Source: Bog-756 sp963756515 (GTDB taxonomy: Bacteria; Actinomycetota; Acidimicrobiia; Acidimicrobiales; RAAP-2). Taken from it: DNA of 64,000 nucleotides. Shown here piece after piece: positions 7,983-18,510 of this stretch (positions are counted from its first letter, which is position 1; every line of letters starts with the position of its first letter). Position numbers and translations under genes: made by a program. A model generated the notes under the pieces. The model had not been told where the DNA came from and made no database searches. It saw only the letters and a list, made by a program, of their open reading frames with translations. The DNA lies in NCBI GenBank assembly GCA_963756515.1, contig CAVWNV010000013.1:372001-436000 (forward strand). Reading direction: 5' to 3'.

Positions 7983-8594
7983 CTACGCCGAGCCCGGTGG
8001 AGCCACGTCGCCCGACCCCTCGAAGAGCCGGCCGTCGATCAGGATGGGCACGTTGACCGGCTGGAGCAGGGCCAGCGTGAGGGCATCGGACGGCCGGCAC
8101 GAGTACACCTTCCGCCCTGTCCGTCCCCGCAGGTCGAGCTCGGCGAAGTAGACCGAACCCTGCCGGCCGACCAGGCGGACCGCCACCACGTCGACGTCGA
8201 AGCCCTGGAGGACCTGGCTCAACAGCTCATGGGTGAGTGGCCTCGGCGTCGGGATCCGCCGCATGGCGTGGGCGAGCACCACCGCGTCCTGCAGGCCGAT
8301 CGAGAACGAGAGCTGGCGCCGCGGGGACTCGCTCTCACGCAGGATCACCGTGGGGTGCTGATTGGGCAGGTCCACGTTGACCGAGACGACCAGGGCCAGC
8401 CGGAGATCGGAGGCCGGTGCCGGCCCGGGCTGCGAAGGCAGCGCGGCCGGGTCGTCCTGGTCGCCGGCGGTGGCGGCCGGATCGCCCTGGTCACCGGCGG
8501 TGGCGGCCGGATCGCCCTGGTCGGGGACGATGGCGGGGCCGACGGCGTCGTCGGGGTCGGAGGGCACCGCCGGTGCTGTGGCCGGCTCGGTCAC
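7983..8594 (-). CDS. Bifunctional nuclease (BFN/DUF151) domain protein
   Basis: This 203-residue protein carries a BFN (DUF151) domain at about residues 63-195, recognisable from PTVILRES, the LSFSIGLQDAVVLAHA stretch and the conserved RKVYSCRPSDALTLAL. Characterised BFN proteins have RNase/DNase activity, and the actinobacterial members are mostly uncharacterised. The first 60 residues are Pro/Asp/Ala-rich and include two and a half copies of a ten-residue repeat (GDQGDPAATA) encoded by a 30-base direct repeat. The GTG start at 8594 overlaps the rodA stop by four bases, so it is the downstream gene of the pair. Its cellular role is not evident from context. Confidence 0.85.
   Translation of the reverse strand: MTEPATAPAVPSDPDDAVGPAIVPDQGDPAATAGDQGDPAATAGDQDDPAALPSQPGPAPASDLRLALVVSVNVDLPNQHPTVILRESESPRRQLSFSIGLQDAVVLAHAMRRIPTPRPLTHELLSQVLQGFDVDVVAVRLVGRQGSVYFAELDLRGRTGRKVYSCRPSDALTLALLQPVNVPILIDGRLFEGSGDVAPPGSA
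8441..8520. repeat. 30-bp direct repeat inside the BFN gene
   Basis: Two copies of a 30-base unit (8461-8490 and 8491-8520) differ at one position, and a partial copy lies at 8441-8460. They encode a ten-residue Asp/Gln/Pro/Ala repeat in the disordered N-terminus. Confidence 0.8.
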
Positions 8595-9721
8595 CGCACA
8601 CTCCGGAGGTGCACGCTGATCGTGATGCCGATGGCGGCGAAGAACACCACCATGGACGAGCCGCCGTAGGACAGGAACGGGAGGGGGATGCCGGTCACCG
8701 GCATGATCCCCATGTTCATGCCCACGTTCTCGAAGACCGAGAAGACGAGCAGGGCGAAGATGCCCGACGCCAACAGTCTCCCGTAGTTGTCACGGGCCAG
8801 TTGGGCGGTGCGGAGGATCCGCCACGCCACCACCCCGTAGAGGGCCAGGAGCAGGCTGGCGCCCACGAAGCCGACCTGCTCCCCCACCGCGGAGAAGATG
8901 AAGTCGGTCTGCTGCTCGGGGACATAGGCCAGATTGGTGAGGGTCCCTCCGAACAGCCCCCGGCCCAGCACGCCGCCGTGGGCGATGGCCTCCTTGGCCT
9001 GGGTGACGTTGTAGGTGGCCACCTGGCTGGCGCCGTTGGGTGAGATGAAGCTGGTGAGCCGGTCGATCTGGTACTTCTGCAGGAGCCCGACGTTGATGGC
9101 GAACAGCACCAGGAGCACCGCGCTGGCCAGGAGCAGGAGCAGGTAGCGCCCCGGCATGCCGGCCACTGCCAACATGACCACCAAGATGACCGACATGACG
9201 ATGGCGGTTCCGAGGTCGGGCTGTTTGAACACCATCAGGATGGGCAGTCCCGCCATCAGCACCATGCGGATCAGGTCCCGGAACTCGAGACCCTCGGGGC
9301 GTCTCGAACAGTAGGTGGCGATGGCGATGATGAGCACCAGGGTGGCGAACTCCGACGGCTGCAGTTGGAACGGCCCGAGGGGGAACCAGCGCTGTGCACC
9401 CTGCCGCGCCGGGGTGGCCAGCACCAGGAGGAGGGCGACCACGATCCCCAGGTAGAGCACCGTGCTGATCGGCTCGAACCGGCGGTAGTCGAACAGGGCC
9501 AGGGCCGCCATCACGATGAGGCCGATGACCAAGAAGACAGCCTGTCGTTTGAGGAAGTAGTGCGGATCCTCGCCGGCCAGGGACAGCTTCCCCTTGGTGG
9601 CGGAGTAGATGATCACCACGCCGATGAGGCCGAGCAGCGTGGCGCAGCCGACCAGGACCACGTCGAAGCGGGCGGTCAGGACCCGGGGCCGGGCGGCGAC
9701 GTTTGCGGGGGCGTAGTTCAC
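8591..9721 (-). CDS. rodA: Rod-shape-determining SEDS protein RodA
   Basis: This 376-residue SEDS polymerase makes peptidoglycan during side-wall growth with a class B penicillin-binding protein. It is shorter and closer to RodA than the FtsW-like protein: after VLTARFDVVLV it has about ten membrane segments, the FQLQPSEFATLVLIIA motif, FKQPDLGTAIV, the loop QIDRLTSFISP, the EQQTDFIFSAVGEQVG motif and GIPLPFLSYGGSSM near the C-terminus. Translation starts at a GTG (9721) with GGAG eight bases upstream. Its stop overlaps the BFN start, and it follows aroE on the same strand with 51 bases between. No mreB, mreC or PBP2 gene lies in the window. Confidence 0.94.
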   Translation of the reverse strand: MNYAPANVAARPRVLTARFDVVLVGCATLLGLIGVVIIYSATKGKLSLAGEDPHYFLKRQAVFLVIGLIVMAALALFDYRRFEPISTVLYLGIVVALLLVLATPARQGAQRWFPLGPFQLQPSEFATLVLIIAIATYCSRRPEGLEFRDLIRMVLMAGLPILMVFKQPDLGTAIVMSVILVVMLAVAGMPGRYLLLLLASAVLLVLFAINVGLLQKYQIDRLTSFISPNGASQVATYNVTQAKEAIAHGGVLGRGLFGGTLTNLAYVPEQQTDFIFSAVGEQVGFVGASLLLALYGVVAWRILRTAQLARDNYGRLLASGIFALLVFSVFENVGMNMGIMPVTGIPLPFLSYGGSSMVVFFAAIGITISVHLRSVR

Positions 9722-9740
9722 CAGGGCACTCCGGCCAGAG

Positions 9741-9746
9741 AGGTTA
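9741..9746 (-). promoter_or_regulatory. Possible -10 box for rodA
   Basis: TAACCT on the minus strand lies about 20 bases upstream of the rodA GTG, leaving room for the GGAG ribosome site. This would give rodA its own promoter after aroE. Confidence 0.3.
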
Positions 9747-9772
9747 CTCGCACCCCGGCACCCTCTCCGCAG

Positions 9773-10612
9773 CTACTGCCGGTCGGACACCGCCCGCCAC
9801 ATGGCCTCGACGGGTGGGTCGAGCCCGGTCCACGACGCCACCTGCAGTCCGGCCTGGTGGACCAGCATCCCCAGGCCGTTGGAGACCGAAGCCCCGCGGG
9901 ACCGGGCGGCGGCCAACCACGGTGTCAGGGTCGGGTGGTACACCAGGTCCACGACGACCTGACCGCGGTGGAGTAGGCCCGGATCCACCGGCCAGGTGGC
10001 GCCGGCCTGGCCCACCATGCCCAGCGGGGTGGCGTTGACCACCAGGTCGCAGCGGGCCGCCTCCTCGGGCTGACCCGTCCGGCCCACGGCGTCGGCCAGG
10101 GCCGCCGCGGCCCGGGCCCGGTCCGACGACCGGTTGAGGACGATCACGACTCCGGCTCCGGCATCGGCCAGCGCGGCGATGACGGCACGGGCCGCCCCGC
10201 CGGCCCCGACCACCAGGCAGCTGCGGTCACGGGGGTCGAATCCGTCGCGGCGCCGCAGCGCGTCCACGAACCCGGCGCCGTCGGTGTTCTCGCCCCGCCA
10301 CGAGCCATCCTCGTCCACCACGCAGTTGACGGCCCCGAGCCGGCCGGCCAGGGCCGAGAGTCGATCGACCCGACGGGCCACGTCGTCCTTGTGGGGCATG
10401 GTGACCGACAGGCCCCGGATACCCAGTGCCCGGGCGCCGTCGAGGGCGGCTCCGGCCGCGCCGGCGGCCACCGGGAACCCGACCGACACCCAGTCCACAC
10501 CCAGCTCGGCGAAGGCGGTGTTGTGGAGCAGAGGGGAGAGGGAATGGGCCACCGGGTCACCGATGACCCCGACCACGGTGGTGGCGGCGGACAGCCGGTC
10601 CGTGCCCGGCAT
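9773..10612 (-). CDS. aroE: Shikimate dehydrogenase
   Basis: AroE reduces 3-dehydroshikimate to shikimate with NADPH in aromatic amino acid synthesis. The 279-residue protein has the substrate-binding start GVIGDPVAHSLSPLLHNTAF with the two conserved serines, the catalytic lysine in SVTMPHKDD, the asparagine and aspartate of GENTDGAGF, and the NADP-binding loop VVGAGGAARAV followed by NRSSDRA, in which the arginine suggests NADP preference. The C-terminus GLGMLVHQAGLQV is typical. The ATG at 10612 shares one base with the mltG stop (TGATG), so it is translationally coupled to mltG and forms the end of the alaS-ruvX-mltG-aroE operon. The same four genes adjoin in mycobacteria. Confidence 0.96.
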   Translation of the reverse strand: MPGTDRLSAATTVVGVIGDPVAHSLSPLLHNTAFAELGVDWVSVGFPVAAGAAGAALDGARALGIRGLSVTMPHKDDVARRVDRLSALAGRLGAVNCVVDEDGSWRGENTDGAGFVDALRRRDGFDPRDRSCLVVGAGGAARAVIAALADAGAGVVIVLNRSSDRARAAAALADAVGRTGQPEEAARCDLVVNATPLGMVGQAGATWPVDPGLLHRGQVVVDLVYHPTLTPWLAAARSRGASVSNGLGMLVHQAGLQVASWTGLDPPVEAMWRAVSDRQ

Positions 10613-11748
10613 CAGCCCAAGCCCCGCTGCCGGGCCAGCGCCTCGTTGGCCTGCTGCTCGGCGAAGGTGTCGGCGAAGGCCTCGGTCCCGTCGTTCTGGA
10701 CCACCACGAAGTACAGCCAGGAGCCGCTGGGCGGGTCGAGGGCGGCCTGGAGCGACGCCCGGGACGGGAAGCAGATCGGCGTCGGGGTGAGGCCCTTGTT
10801 GAGATAGGTGTTGTAGGGCGAGTGGACGGCCAGGTCCCCGGCGGTCACGGTCCCACCGTCCCGCCCTTCGGCGTACAGGACGGTGGAGTCCATCTGCAGG
10901 GGCATGTCGTTGGCCAGGCGGTTGAGGATGACCCGGGCCACCGGGCCGAGGTTCTTGGTGATCACGCCCTCCTTCTCGACGATGGAGGCCATGATGATGA
11001 CCTGGTACGGCGTGAGCCCGAGGCGCGCCGCTCCGGCCTTGAGACCGACTTCGTCGGCCAGCCGGTCGAATCGGTCGACCATGGCCGTCAGCAGCTGGGT
11101 GTCGGTCTCCCCCGGCACCACCACGTACTCCCCGGTCCCGAGCAGCCCGTCCAGGTTGGTGGAGCCGGCCGGTTGCCACGGGGACCGCACGGCGCCGCTC
11201 GTGGCCACGGCGGCGAACCCGGCCTCGGTGTGGCCGGGCAGCTGACCCACCCGCAGGGCCACCTCGGCCACGGTGAACCCGGGCGGGATGTCGAGGGGGA
11301 ACACGTTCGGCCCGGCCGAGATCACCCGGTCCACCGTGGTGAAGCTGCTGTTCTTCGAGAATGCGTACGACCCGGGCAGCACGGCGGGCACGGTGTGGAA
11401 CTGGCTCCAGATCCGGTAGGCCAGCGAACTGCCGATCACCCCCTTGGACTGGAGGGTGTCGGCCAGCTGATCGGCCCCTGTGCCCGACCGCACGGTGGCG
11501 ATGACCTGGGACCCGTGGGGCCCGGAAGGATTGGCCTCGTGCTGCACCCACAGGAAGCCACCCACCAGCACCACCACCAGCGCTGCCACCACACCCACCA
11601 CCGCCGTACGCCGACGGCGATGGGGCCGGCGGTGGCTGCCCGTGCGCGGCGGTGTCGGCACCGCCCCGGGGACGGCCGGCGGTACCGGCGGAACGTCGCC
11701 GTCGACGAGGGGTCGTTCGGACGGGCCGCCGGGACCGGTGGTGCTCAT
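10612..11748 (-). CDS. mltG: Endolytic peptidoglycan transglycosylase MltG (YceG-like)
   Basis: MltG cuts nascent glycan strands inside the chain and so sets where polymerisation ends. The 378-residue protein has a Pro/Arg-rich cytoplasmic N-terminus, one membrane segment at about residues 49-68, a LysM-like subdomain, and the catalytic domain with the glutamate in IIMASIVEKEG, followed by LANDMPLQMDSTVLYA, SPYNTYLNKGLTPTPIC and the C-terminal FVVVQNDGTEAF. These match the YceG family throughout. Its ATG overlaps the ruvX stop by four bases. Its placement in an operon with two SEDS genes nearby suits a cell-wall role. Confidence 0.95.
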   Translation of the reverse strand: MSTTGPGGPSERPLVDGDVPPVPPAVPGAVPTPPRTGSHRRPHRRRRTAVVGVVAALVVVLVGGFLWVQHEANPSGPHGSQVIATVRSGTGADQLADTLQSKGVIGSSLAYRIWSQFHTVPAVLPGSYAFSKNSSFTTVDRVISAGPNVFPLDIPPGFTVAEVALRVGQLPGHTEAGFAAVATSGAVRSPWQPAGSTNLDGLLGTGEYVVVPGETDTQLLTAMVDRFDRLADEVGLKAGAARLGLTPYQVIIMASIVEKEGVITKNLGPVARVILNRLANDMPLQMDSTVLYAEGRDGGTVTAGDLAVHSPYNTYLNKGLTPTPICFPSRASLQAALDPPSGSWLYFVVVQNDGTEAFADTFAEQQANEALARQRGLG

Positions 11749-12203
11749 GGTCGTGGGCCCGACGCGTCCAGCCAGGCCGACAGCATGACCGTGGCCGCGG
11801 CCCGGTCGACGACGGACCGACGCTGACGCGACCGGGTGCCGCCGGCGGCCAGGGCCTGATGGGCCGAGACCGTGGTCAGGCGCTCGTCGAACAGCTCCAC
11901 CCCGACATGGTGCTCCGCCAGCAGGGCTCGGAGCGCGTCGGCTTCGGCGGTGGCCTCGGTGGCGGCCCGGCCGTGACTACCGTCGAGTGAGAGCGGGAGT
12001 CCCACCACCACCACGACGGCCTCCTCCTCCAGCACCAGCTCGACCAGACGGCGCCGATCGCGCTCGGCGTCCCCGGAACGCACCAGGGTGGTGCGGGGCA
12101 TGGCCATGGTCCCAGCCGAGTCGGTGACGGCGATGCCGATACGACGAGTGCCGAGATCGACCCCGAGGGCCCGACCTGGCCGGACCGGAGGGTCCCCGGT
12201 CAT
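11745..12203 (-). CDS. ruvX: RuvX/YqgF family putative pre-16S rRNA nuclease (Holliday junction resolvase-like)
   Basis: This 152-residue RNase H-fold protein belongs to the YqgF/RuvX family, whose members process the 5' end of 16S rRNA in E. coli and have been reported to resolve Holliday junctions in M. tuberculosis. Conserved acidic positions appear in ALGVDLGTRRIGIAV, in VVVVVGLPLSLDGS and in ERLTTVSAH, with the last in VDRAAATVML. It begins six bases after alaS and overlaps mltG. The gene symbol follows the family name; which activity dominates here cannot be told. Confidence 0.92.
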   Translation of the reverse strand: MTGDPPVRPGRALGVDLGTRRIGIAVTDSAGTMAMPRTTLVRSGDAERDRRRLVELVLEEEAVVVVVGLPLSLDGSHGRAATEATAEADALRALLAEHHVGVELFDERLTTVSAHQALAAGGTRSRQRRSVVDRAAATVMLSAWLDASGPRP

Positions 12204-12209
12204 GACGGC

Positions 12210-14810
<2,601 letters not shown>

Positions 14811-14818
14811 GACTGCAG

Positions 14819-14824
14819 ACCCTA
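14819..14824 (-). promoter_or_regulatory. -10 box for a leaderless alaS transcript
   Basis: TAGGGT on the minus strand ends eight bases before the alaS GTG. It lies in the eleven-base gap between alaS and the preceding gene and overlaps that gene's stop, so alaS may be both read through and separately initiated. Confidence 0.4.
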
Positions 14825-15205
14825 CCGGCCCAGCGGAGAAGGCGACCTTGTCGACCGGCGGTTCGGCGGCCGGGTCACAGCCGGGACAGGCCCGCCGGCC
14901 GGTGACGTCGGGACCGCGGCCCCGGCGGACAGCGCGGGGTCGACTCCCTGGGCGGCCAGCTCCGCCCACAGCTCCTCCTCGCGGCGGAGCATCTCGTCCC
15001 GGCCCGACGACACCGCCCCGCGTAGTCGGTCACCGGCGGTGCCGGCCACCTGTCGGGCCGAACGCCCCACCTCGACCACCAGAGCATCCGGCTGCAACCG
15101 GGCCGAGGCCTGCTGGAGGGTTCGGCGCACCCGTCGCTCCACCCACATCGAGGAGCCGGCGCCGAGGGCTGCTCCCGTCACCAACCAGAAGGTACGTCTG
15201 GGCAC
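14822..15205 (-). CDS. Small conserved protein with N-terminal membrane segment, unknown function
   Basis: This 127-residue protein is not assigned to a named family. It begins with one hydrophobic segment (FWLVTGAALGAGSSMW) followed by a basic region, a central helix with alternating charge (RSARQVAGTAGDRLRG, DEMLRREEELWAELA) and a Pro/Ser-rich tail. A small protein of this kind commonly sits between DUF948 and alaS in actinobacteria, and both neighbours here are membrane-anchored by one N-terminal helix, which suggests they work together in the envelope. The gap to DUF948 is three bases. Confidence 0.65.
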   Translation of the reverse strand: MPRRTFWLVTGAALGAGSSMWVERRVRRTLQQASARLQPDALVVEVGRSARQVAGTAGDRLRGAVSSGRDEMLRREEELWAELAAQGVDPALSAGAAVPTSPAGGPVPAVTRPPNRRSTRSPSPLGR

Positions 15206-15208
15206 GGG

Positions 15209-15613
15209 TCAGCGCCCACCGTTTCGGCGGTCGGAGGATCCGTTCCCCGGGCTCGGGTCCGGTCCCGACGCCAGGCGTCTGATGCCGGTGGCGGCCCCGG
15301 CCCGCACGGCCAGGACCTTGACCACCGGGTTGGCGAAGGCCCGGTAGGCCAGCTTGGAGGCCGAATCCACCGTGGCGTGCACCGACTCGGTGGTGTCGAG
15401 GACCGCTCCGACCCGTTCCATCTCCGTGGCGGCCTGGTCCACCACCCGCTGGGCGTCGGCCACCAGCGGAACGGCCTGGCGCTGCAGCTCGTCGGCCACT
15501 CGGCGGAGGGACCGGACCTCCCGTCGGAGGGAACCGATGGCGGCCAACAGTCCCAGCACCGCCACCACGCAGGCCACGCTGGCCACGAGTACGGCGATCT
15601 GACCGGCGGACAT
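15209..15613 (-). CDS. DUF948 domain protein
   Basis: This 134-residue protein fits the DUF948 family: a single N-terminal membrane helix (IAVLVASVACVVAVLGLLAAI) followed by a long predicted amphipathic helix (LRREVRSLRRVADELQRQAV) and the conserved segment near AFANPVVKVLAV. The function is unknown. It heads a run that continues into the small membrane-anchored protein and alaS, an order also seen in other actinobacteria. The last 25 residues are Gly/Ser/Arg-rich. The intergenic stretch 15614-15684 between it and the upstream protease gene holds no recognised element. Confidence 0.78.
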   Translation of the reverse strand: MSAGQIAVLVASVACVVAVLGLLAAIGSLRREVRSLRRVADELQRQAVPLVADAQRVVDQAATEMERVGAVLDTTESVHATVDSASKLAYRAFANPVVKVLAVRAGAATGIRRLASGPDPSPGNGSSDRRNGGR

Positions 15614-15684
15614 GATCGGGTCAGTCTAGATCCTGGCGCTTCACCATCCGGTGGAGACCCTCCGGTCCCGGCGGCGGACCCAGC

Positions 15685-18495
15685 TCACGACGAGGCCATG
15701 CCCACGATGGGCCGGTTGAGGTGGGTTCCGCCGGTGGAGCCGTAGAACCCGGCGTCACCGAAGGTGAAGATGCCGCCGTCCGAGGCCACCAGCCAGTAGC
15801 CCTGGCCGGTGATGTCGACGGCCAGGCCCACGATGGGCTGGTTGAGGTGTTGGCCCCCGGTCCCACCGTGGAAGACGGCGTCGCCGAAGGTGAAGATGCC
15901 GCCGTCCGAGGCCACCAGCCAGTAGCCCTGGCCCCCGGCCGTGGCGGCCATGCCCACGATGGGCCGGTTGAGGTGGGTCCCCCCGGTGGAGCCGTGGAAG
16001 ACGGCGTCTCCGAAGGTGAAGATGCCGCCGTCCGAGGCCACCAGCCAGTAGCCCTGGCCGTCGGGGGTGGCGGCCATGCCCACGATGGGCTGGTTGAGGT
16101 GGGTTCCGCCGGTAGAGCCGTAGAACCCGGCGTCGCCGAAGGTGAAGATGCCGCCGTCCGAGGCCACCAGCCAGTAGCCCTGGCCGTCGGGGGTGGCGGC
16201 CATGCCCACGATGGGCCGGTTGAGGTGGGTTCCGCCGGTGGAGCCGTAGAAGACGGCGTCGCCGAAGGTGAAGATGCCGCCGTCCGAGGCCACCAGCCAG
16301 TAGCCGGCGTCGTCGGCCGTCGGCGCCATGCCCACGATGGGCTGGTTGAGGTGGATCCCGCCGGTGGAGCCGTTGAAGACCGCCTGTCCGAAGGTGAAGA
16401 TGCCGCCGTCCGAGGCCACCAGCCAGTAGCCGGGCACGGCGTAGGTGAACCGGTCGGCGGCGACCACCGGACTCGAGCCGTCGGCGTTCGAGACCGACAC
16501 GTCGACGGTGCTCCCGGAGGCCGGGCCGGCGGGGGCGTGGGCCACCATCGACGTCGACGACGTCACCGTGAACGAGGCCACCGTAGCCCCGAAGTGGACC
16601 GAAGTGGCCCCGGTGAAGTTGTACCCGGTCACCGTGACCGAGGTGCCTCCCGCGGCCGGGCCCTTGGCCGGCTGCACGGCCGTCACCACCGGACAGGTGG
16701 GAGGGGAGGTCAGGTCGGCCAGGAGCGAGGCGGCCACCGGCGTTCCCCATCCACTGGCCACGTCGTAGTCGGGCGTGGCCGGATACCGGCCCTGGCTGGC
16801 CGCGGTGAGGGCGTTGGAGCCGGTGGTCACGTCGTTGAACGGTGCGGCGGCACACGAGCCGGCCGAGTACAGGACCGGGTTGACGAGGCCGGCGGCCGTG
16901 GACAGCTGCCCGTCGATGACGGTGATCAGCGCCGCCCACACCGGTGCGGCCCCACTGGTGCCGCCTACCACCCTCCAAAATCCGGCCCAGTAGATGGCGT
17001 AGCCGTGGGCCGGGTCGGCCGAGGCCGAGACGTCGGGCACCTCACGGCAGCTGGACCGGCCCAGAGCGGCGCACTGGGCCAGGGCCGCGGCCGAGCCCAC
17101 CCCGGGACCGGACTGCCAGGCCGGCCGGGCGAAGTCGGAGGACACACCGCCTCCGCCCGATCCGTAGAGGTCGTTCCACACCGTCTCGGTGGGCGGCGAG
17201 CCGGCCGACAGCAGCGAGGTCCCCCCGACGCCGGTCACGTCGGGCTGATCGGCCGGGTCGTCCACCGTCACCGTGGTGGCGGGCGCGGCCGGATAGCAGT
17301 CGGTCGAACCCGAGTCTCCCGAGGCGGCCACCACGGTCTGGCCGTCGGCGGCCGCCTCGGCGAAGAGCGAGGACTCCACGGCCTGCTGGTTCCCCTGCGT
17401 GGCCATCAGGGGCTCGCACAGGCCCCAGCTGGTGGTGATGACCTTGAGCGAGCTGTCGGCCACCATGGCTTCGTAGGTGTCGATGGGACCGGTGCCGGTC
17501 TGGGGCCCGGTGAACACGTCGACGGTGGCCCCCGAGGCCAGGCCGATGGTGTCCTCGACGTCGAGGGCCGCCTCACCCGACTGGGCCGCCGTCGATCCCC
17601 CGTCGACGTCCATCGCCGTCACCGAGGTGCTGAGCCCGTAGCAGGACTTGTAGGCGGTGATGTCGCTGGTCGTGTACGGCTCGAGCTCGTAGATCCCGAT
17701 GGTCTCCCCGGTTCCCTGCAGGCCGTCACCGTACAGGGAGTTGAATCCGTACGCCGTGGCCAGCTGGTTGGCCGTATACCCGTTGGTGGCGGCGGCCGCA
17801 GCGCACGATCCCGGTCCGACGGCGGGTACGGCACGGGGGCTGCGTCCACCGGCTCGGCCCCCTGGTGCCGTCGACCCGCCCGGGGGCGCGGCCACCAGCT
17901 GGGGTTGGGGCGCGGCCACCGTCGACAGGCCGACGACCCCGGTCAGCGACGAGGCCAGGGCGGTGGGGACGGCCGGACGCTGTGGGGTGAACCGGGCCAC
18001 CCGCCCGTCCGGCAGACGGGCAGAGACGACGGACACGTCGAGGGCCTGCTCGATCTGGGCCGTCGAGCCCGAGACCGGAATCAGGAGCCCGTCGGGCGAC
18101 GTGGCCCCGACCTGGAGTCCCGACGAGGTCAGCCAGGCCCGGGTGGCGGCGATGGTGTCCGGGGTCGGGCCGAAGGTGGACGCGAACTGTCCGGGGGCCA
18201 GATAGTGGTGGTACCGGGGAGAGCCCGGGCTCGACACCGCGGTGACGAAGGCGTCGAGGGCCGCGGTGTCCCGGGGTTTCAGGGCGACCTGGGCCGAGAC
18301 CGGGGCCGAGGCGTCGGACGGCCCCACCACGGTGGCCCCGGTGGGCAGGACGGGAATCGGGCCGGCCAGGCGGACCGAGGGGCCGGGGCCGGACGTGGCG
18401 GCCGCGGTGTCGGTGGTCGGGCCCGACACGACCATCCCCACCACCAGGCAGGAGAGTACGAGCACGACCAGCGGGCCCCGGCCTAGCCGTCTCAT
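15685..18495 (-). CDS. Secreted S53 (sedolisin/kumamolisin) protease with IPT/TIG domain and six C-terminal repeats
   Basis: This 936-residue precursor is a serine-carboxyl peptidase of the sedolisin family, active at acidic pH in characterised members. Residues 1-33 form a signal peptide. A prodomain spans about 45-190, and the peptidase about 235-595. The catalytic triad is visible as E308 and D312 (GEAALDVED), with the oxyanion aspartate D394 in AASGDSGSTDC and the nucleophile S514 in VVGGTSGAAPVW. An IPT/TIG domain lies at about 602-686. Residues 689-936 are six near-identical repeats of 42 residues, each starting GYWLVASDGGIFTFG, the last shortened to 38. The repeats resemble blades of a beta-propeller and may bind a surface polymer, which is inferred. 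The ATG is 15 bases after rarA, with no Shine-Dalgarno. Confidence 0.93.
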   Translation of the reverse strand: MRRLGRGPLVVLVLSCLVVGMVVSGPTTDTAAATSGPGPSVRLAGPIPVLPTGATVVGPSDASAPVSAQVALKPRDTAALDAFVTAVSSPGSPRYHHYLAPGQFASTFGPTPDTIAATRAWLTSSGLQVGATSPDGLLIPVSGSTAQIEQALDVSVVSARLPDGRVARFTPQRPAVPTALASSLTGVVGLSTVAAPQPQLVAAPPGGSTAPGGRAGGRSPRAVPAVGPGSCAAAAATNGYTANQLATAYGFNSLYGDGLQGTGETIGIYELEPYTTSDITAYKSCYGLSTSVTAMDVDGGSTAAQSGEAALDVEDTIGLASGATVDVFTGPQTGTGPIDTYEAMVADSSLKVITTSWGLCEPLMATQGNQQAVESSLFAEAAADGQTVVAASGDSGSTDCYPAAPATTVTVDDPADQPDVTGVGGTSLLSAGSPPTETVWNDLYGSGGGGVSSDFARPAWQSGPGVGSAAALAQCAALGRSSCREVPDVSASADPAHGYAIYWAGFWRVVGGTSGAAPVWAALITVIDGQLSTAAGLVNPVLYSAGSCAAAPFNDVTTGSNALTAASQGRYPATPDYDVASGWGTPVAASLLADLTSPPTCPVVTAVQPAKGPAAGGTSVTVTGYNFTGATSVHFGATVASFTVTSSTSMVAHAPAGPASGSTVDVSVSNADGSSPVVAADRFTYAVPGYWLVASDGGIFTFGQAVFNGSTGGIHLNQPIVGMAPTADDAGYWLVASDGGIFTFGDAVFYGSTGGTHLNRPIVGMAATPDGQGYWLVASDGGIFTFGDAGFYGSTGGTHLNQPIVGMAATPDGQGYWLVASDGGIFTFGDAVFHGSTGGTHLNRPIVGMAATAGGQGYWLVASDGGIFTFGDAVFHGGTGGQHLNQPIVGLAVDITGQGYWLVASDGGIFTFGDAGFYGSTGGTHLNRPIVGMASS
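15688..16431. repeat. Six tandem 126-bp repeats in the protease gene
   Basis: The 3' third of the S53 protease gene consists of five full 126-base units and one of 114 bases, in frame, each coding for a 42-residue module. The copies are nearly identical in DNA, which points to recent duplication or ongoing homogenisation, and the region is prone to copy-number change and to assembly error. Confidence 0.92.
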
Positions 18496-18510
18496 GGTCG
18501 ACAGTCTGGC

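Noticed and set aside
15721..18486. A 921-codon plus-strand open frame antisense to the S53 protease
   Set aside because: It mirrors the third-codon-position GC bias and the repeats of the protease gene; the protease has a signal peptide, catalytic motifs and conserved domains, while the antisense product has Gly/Arg/His-rich composition and no family match.
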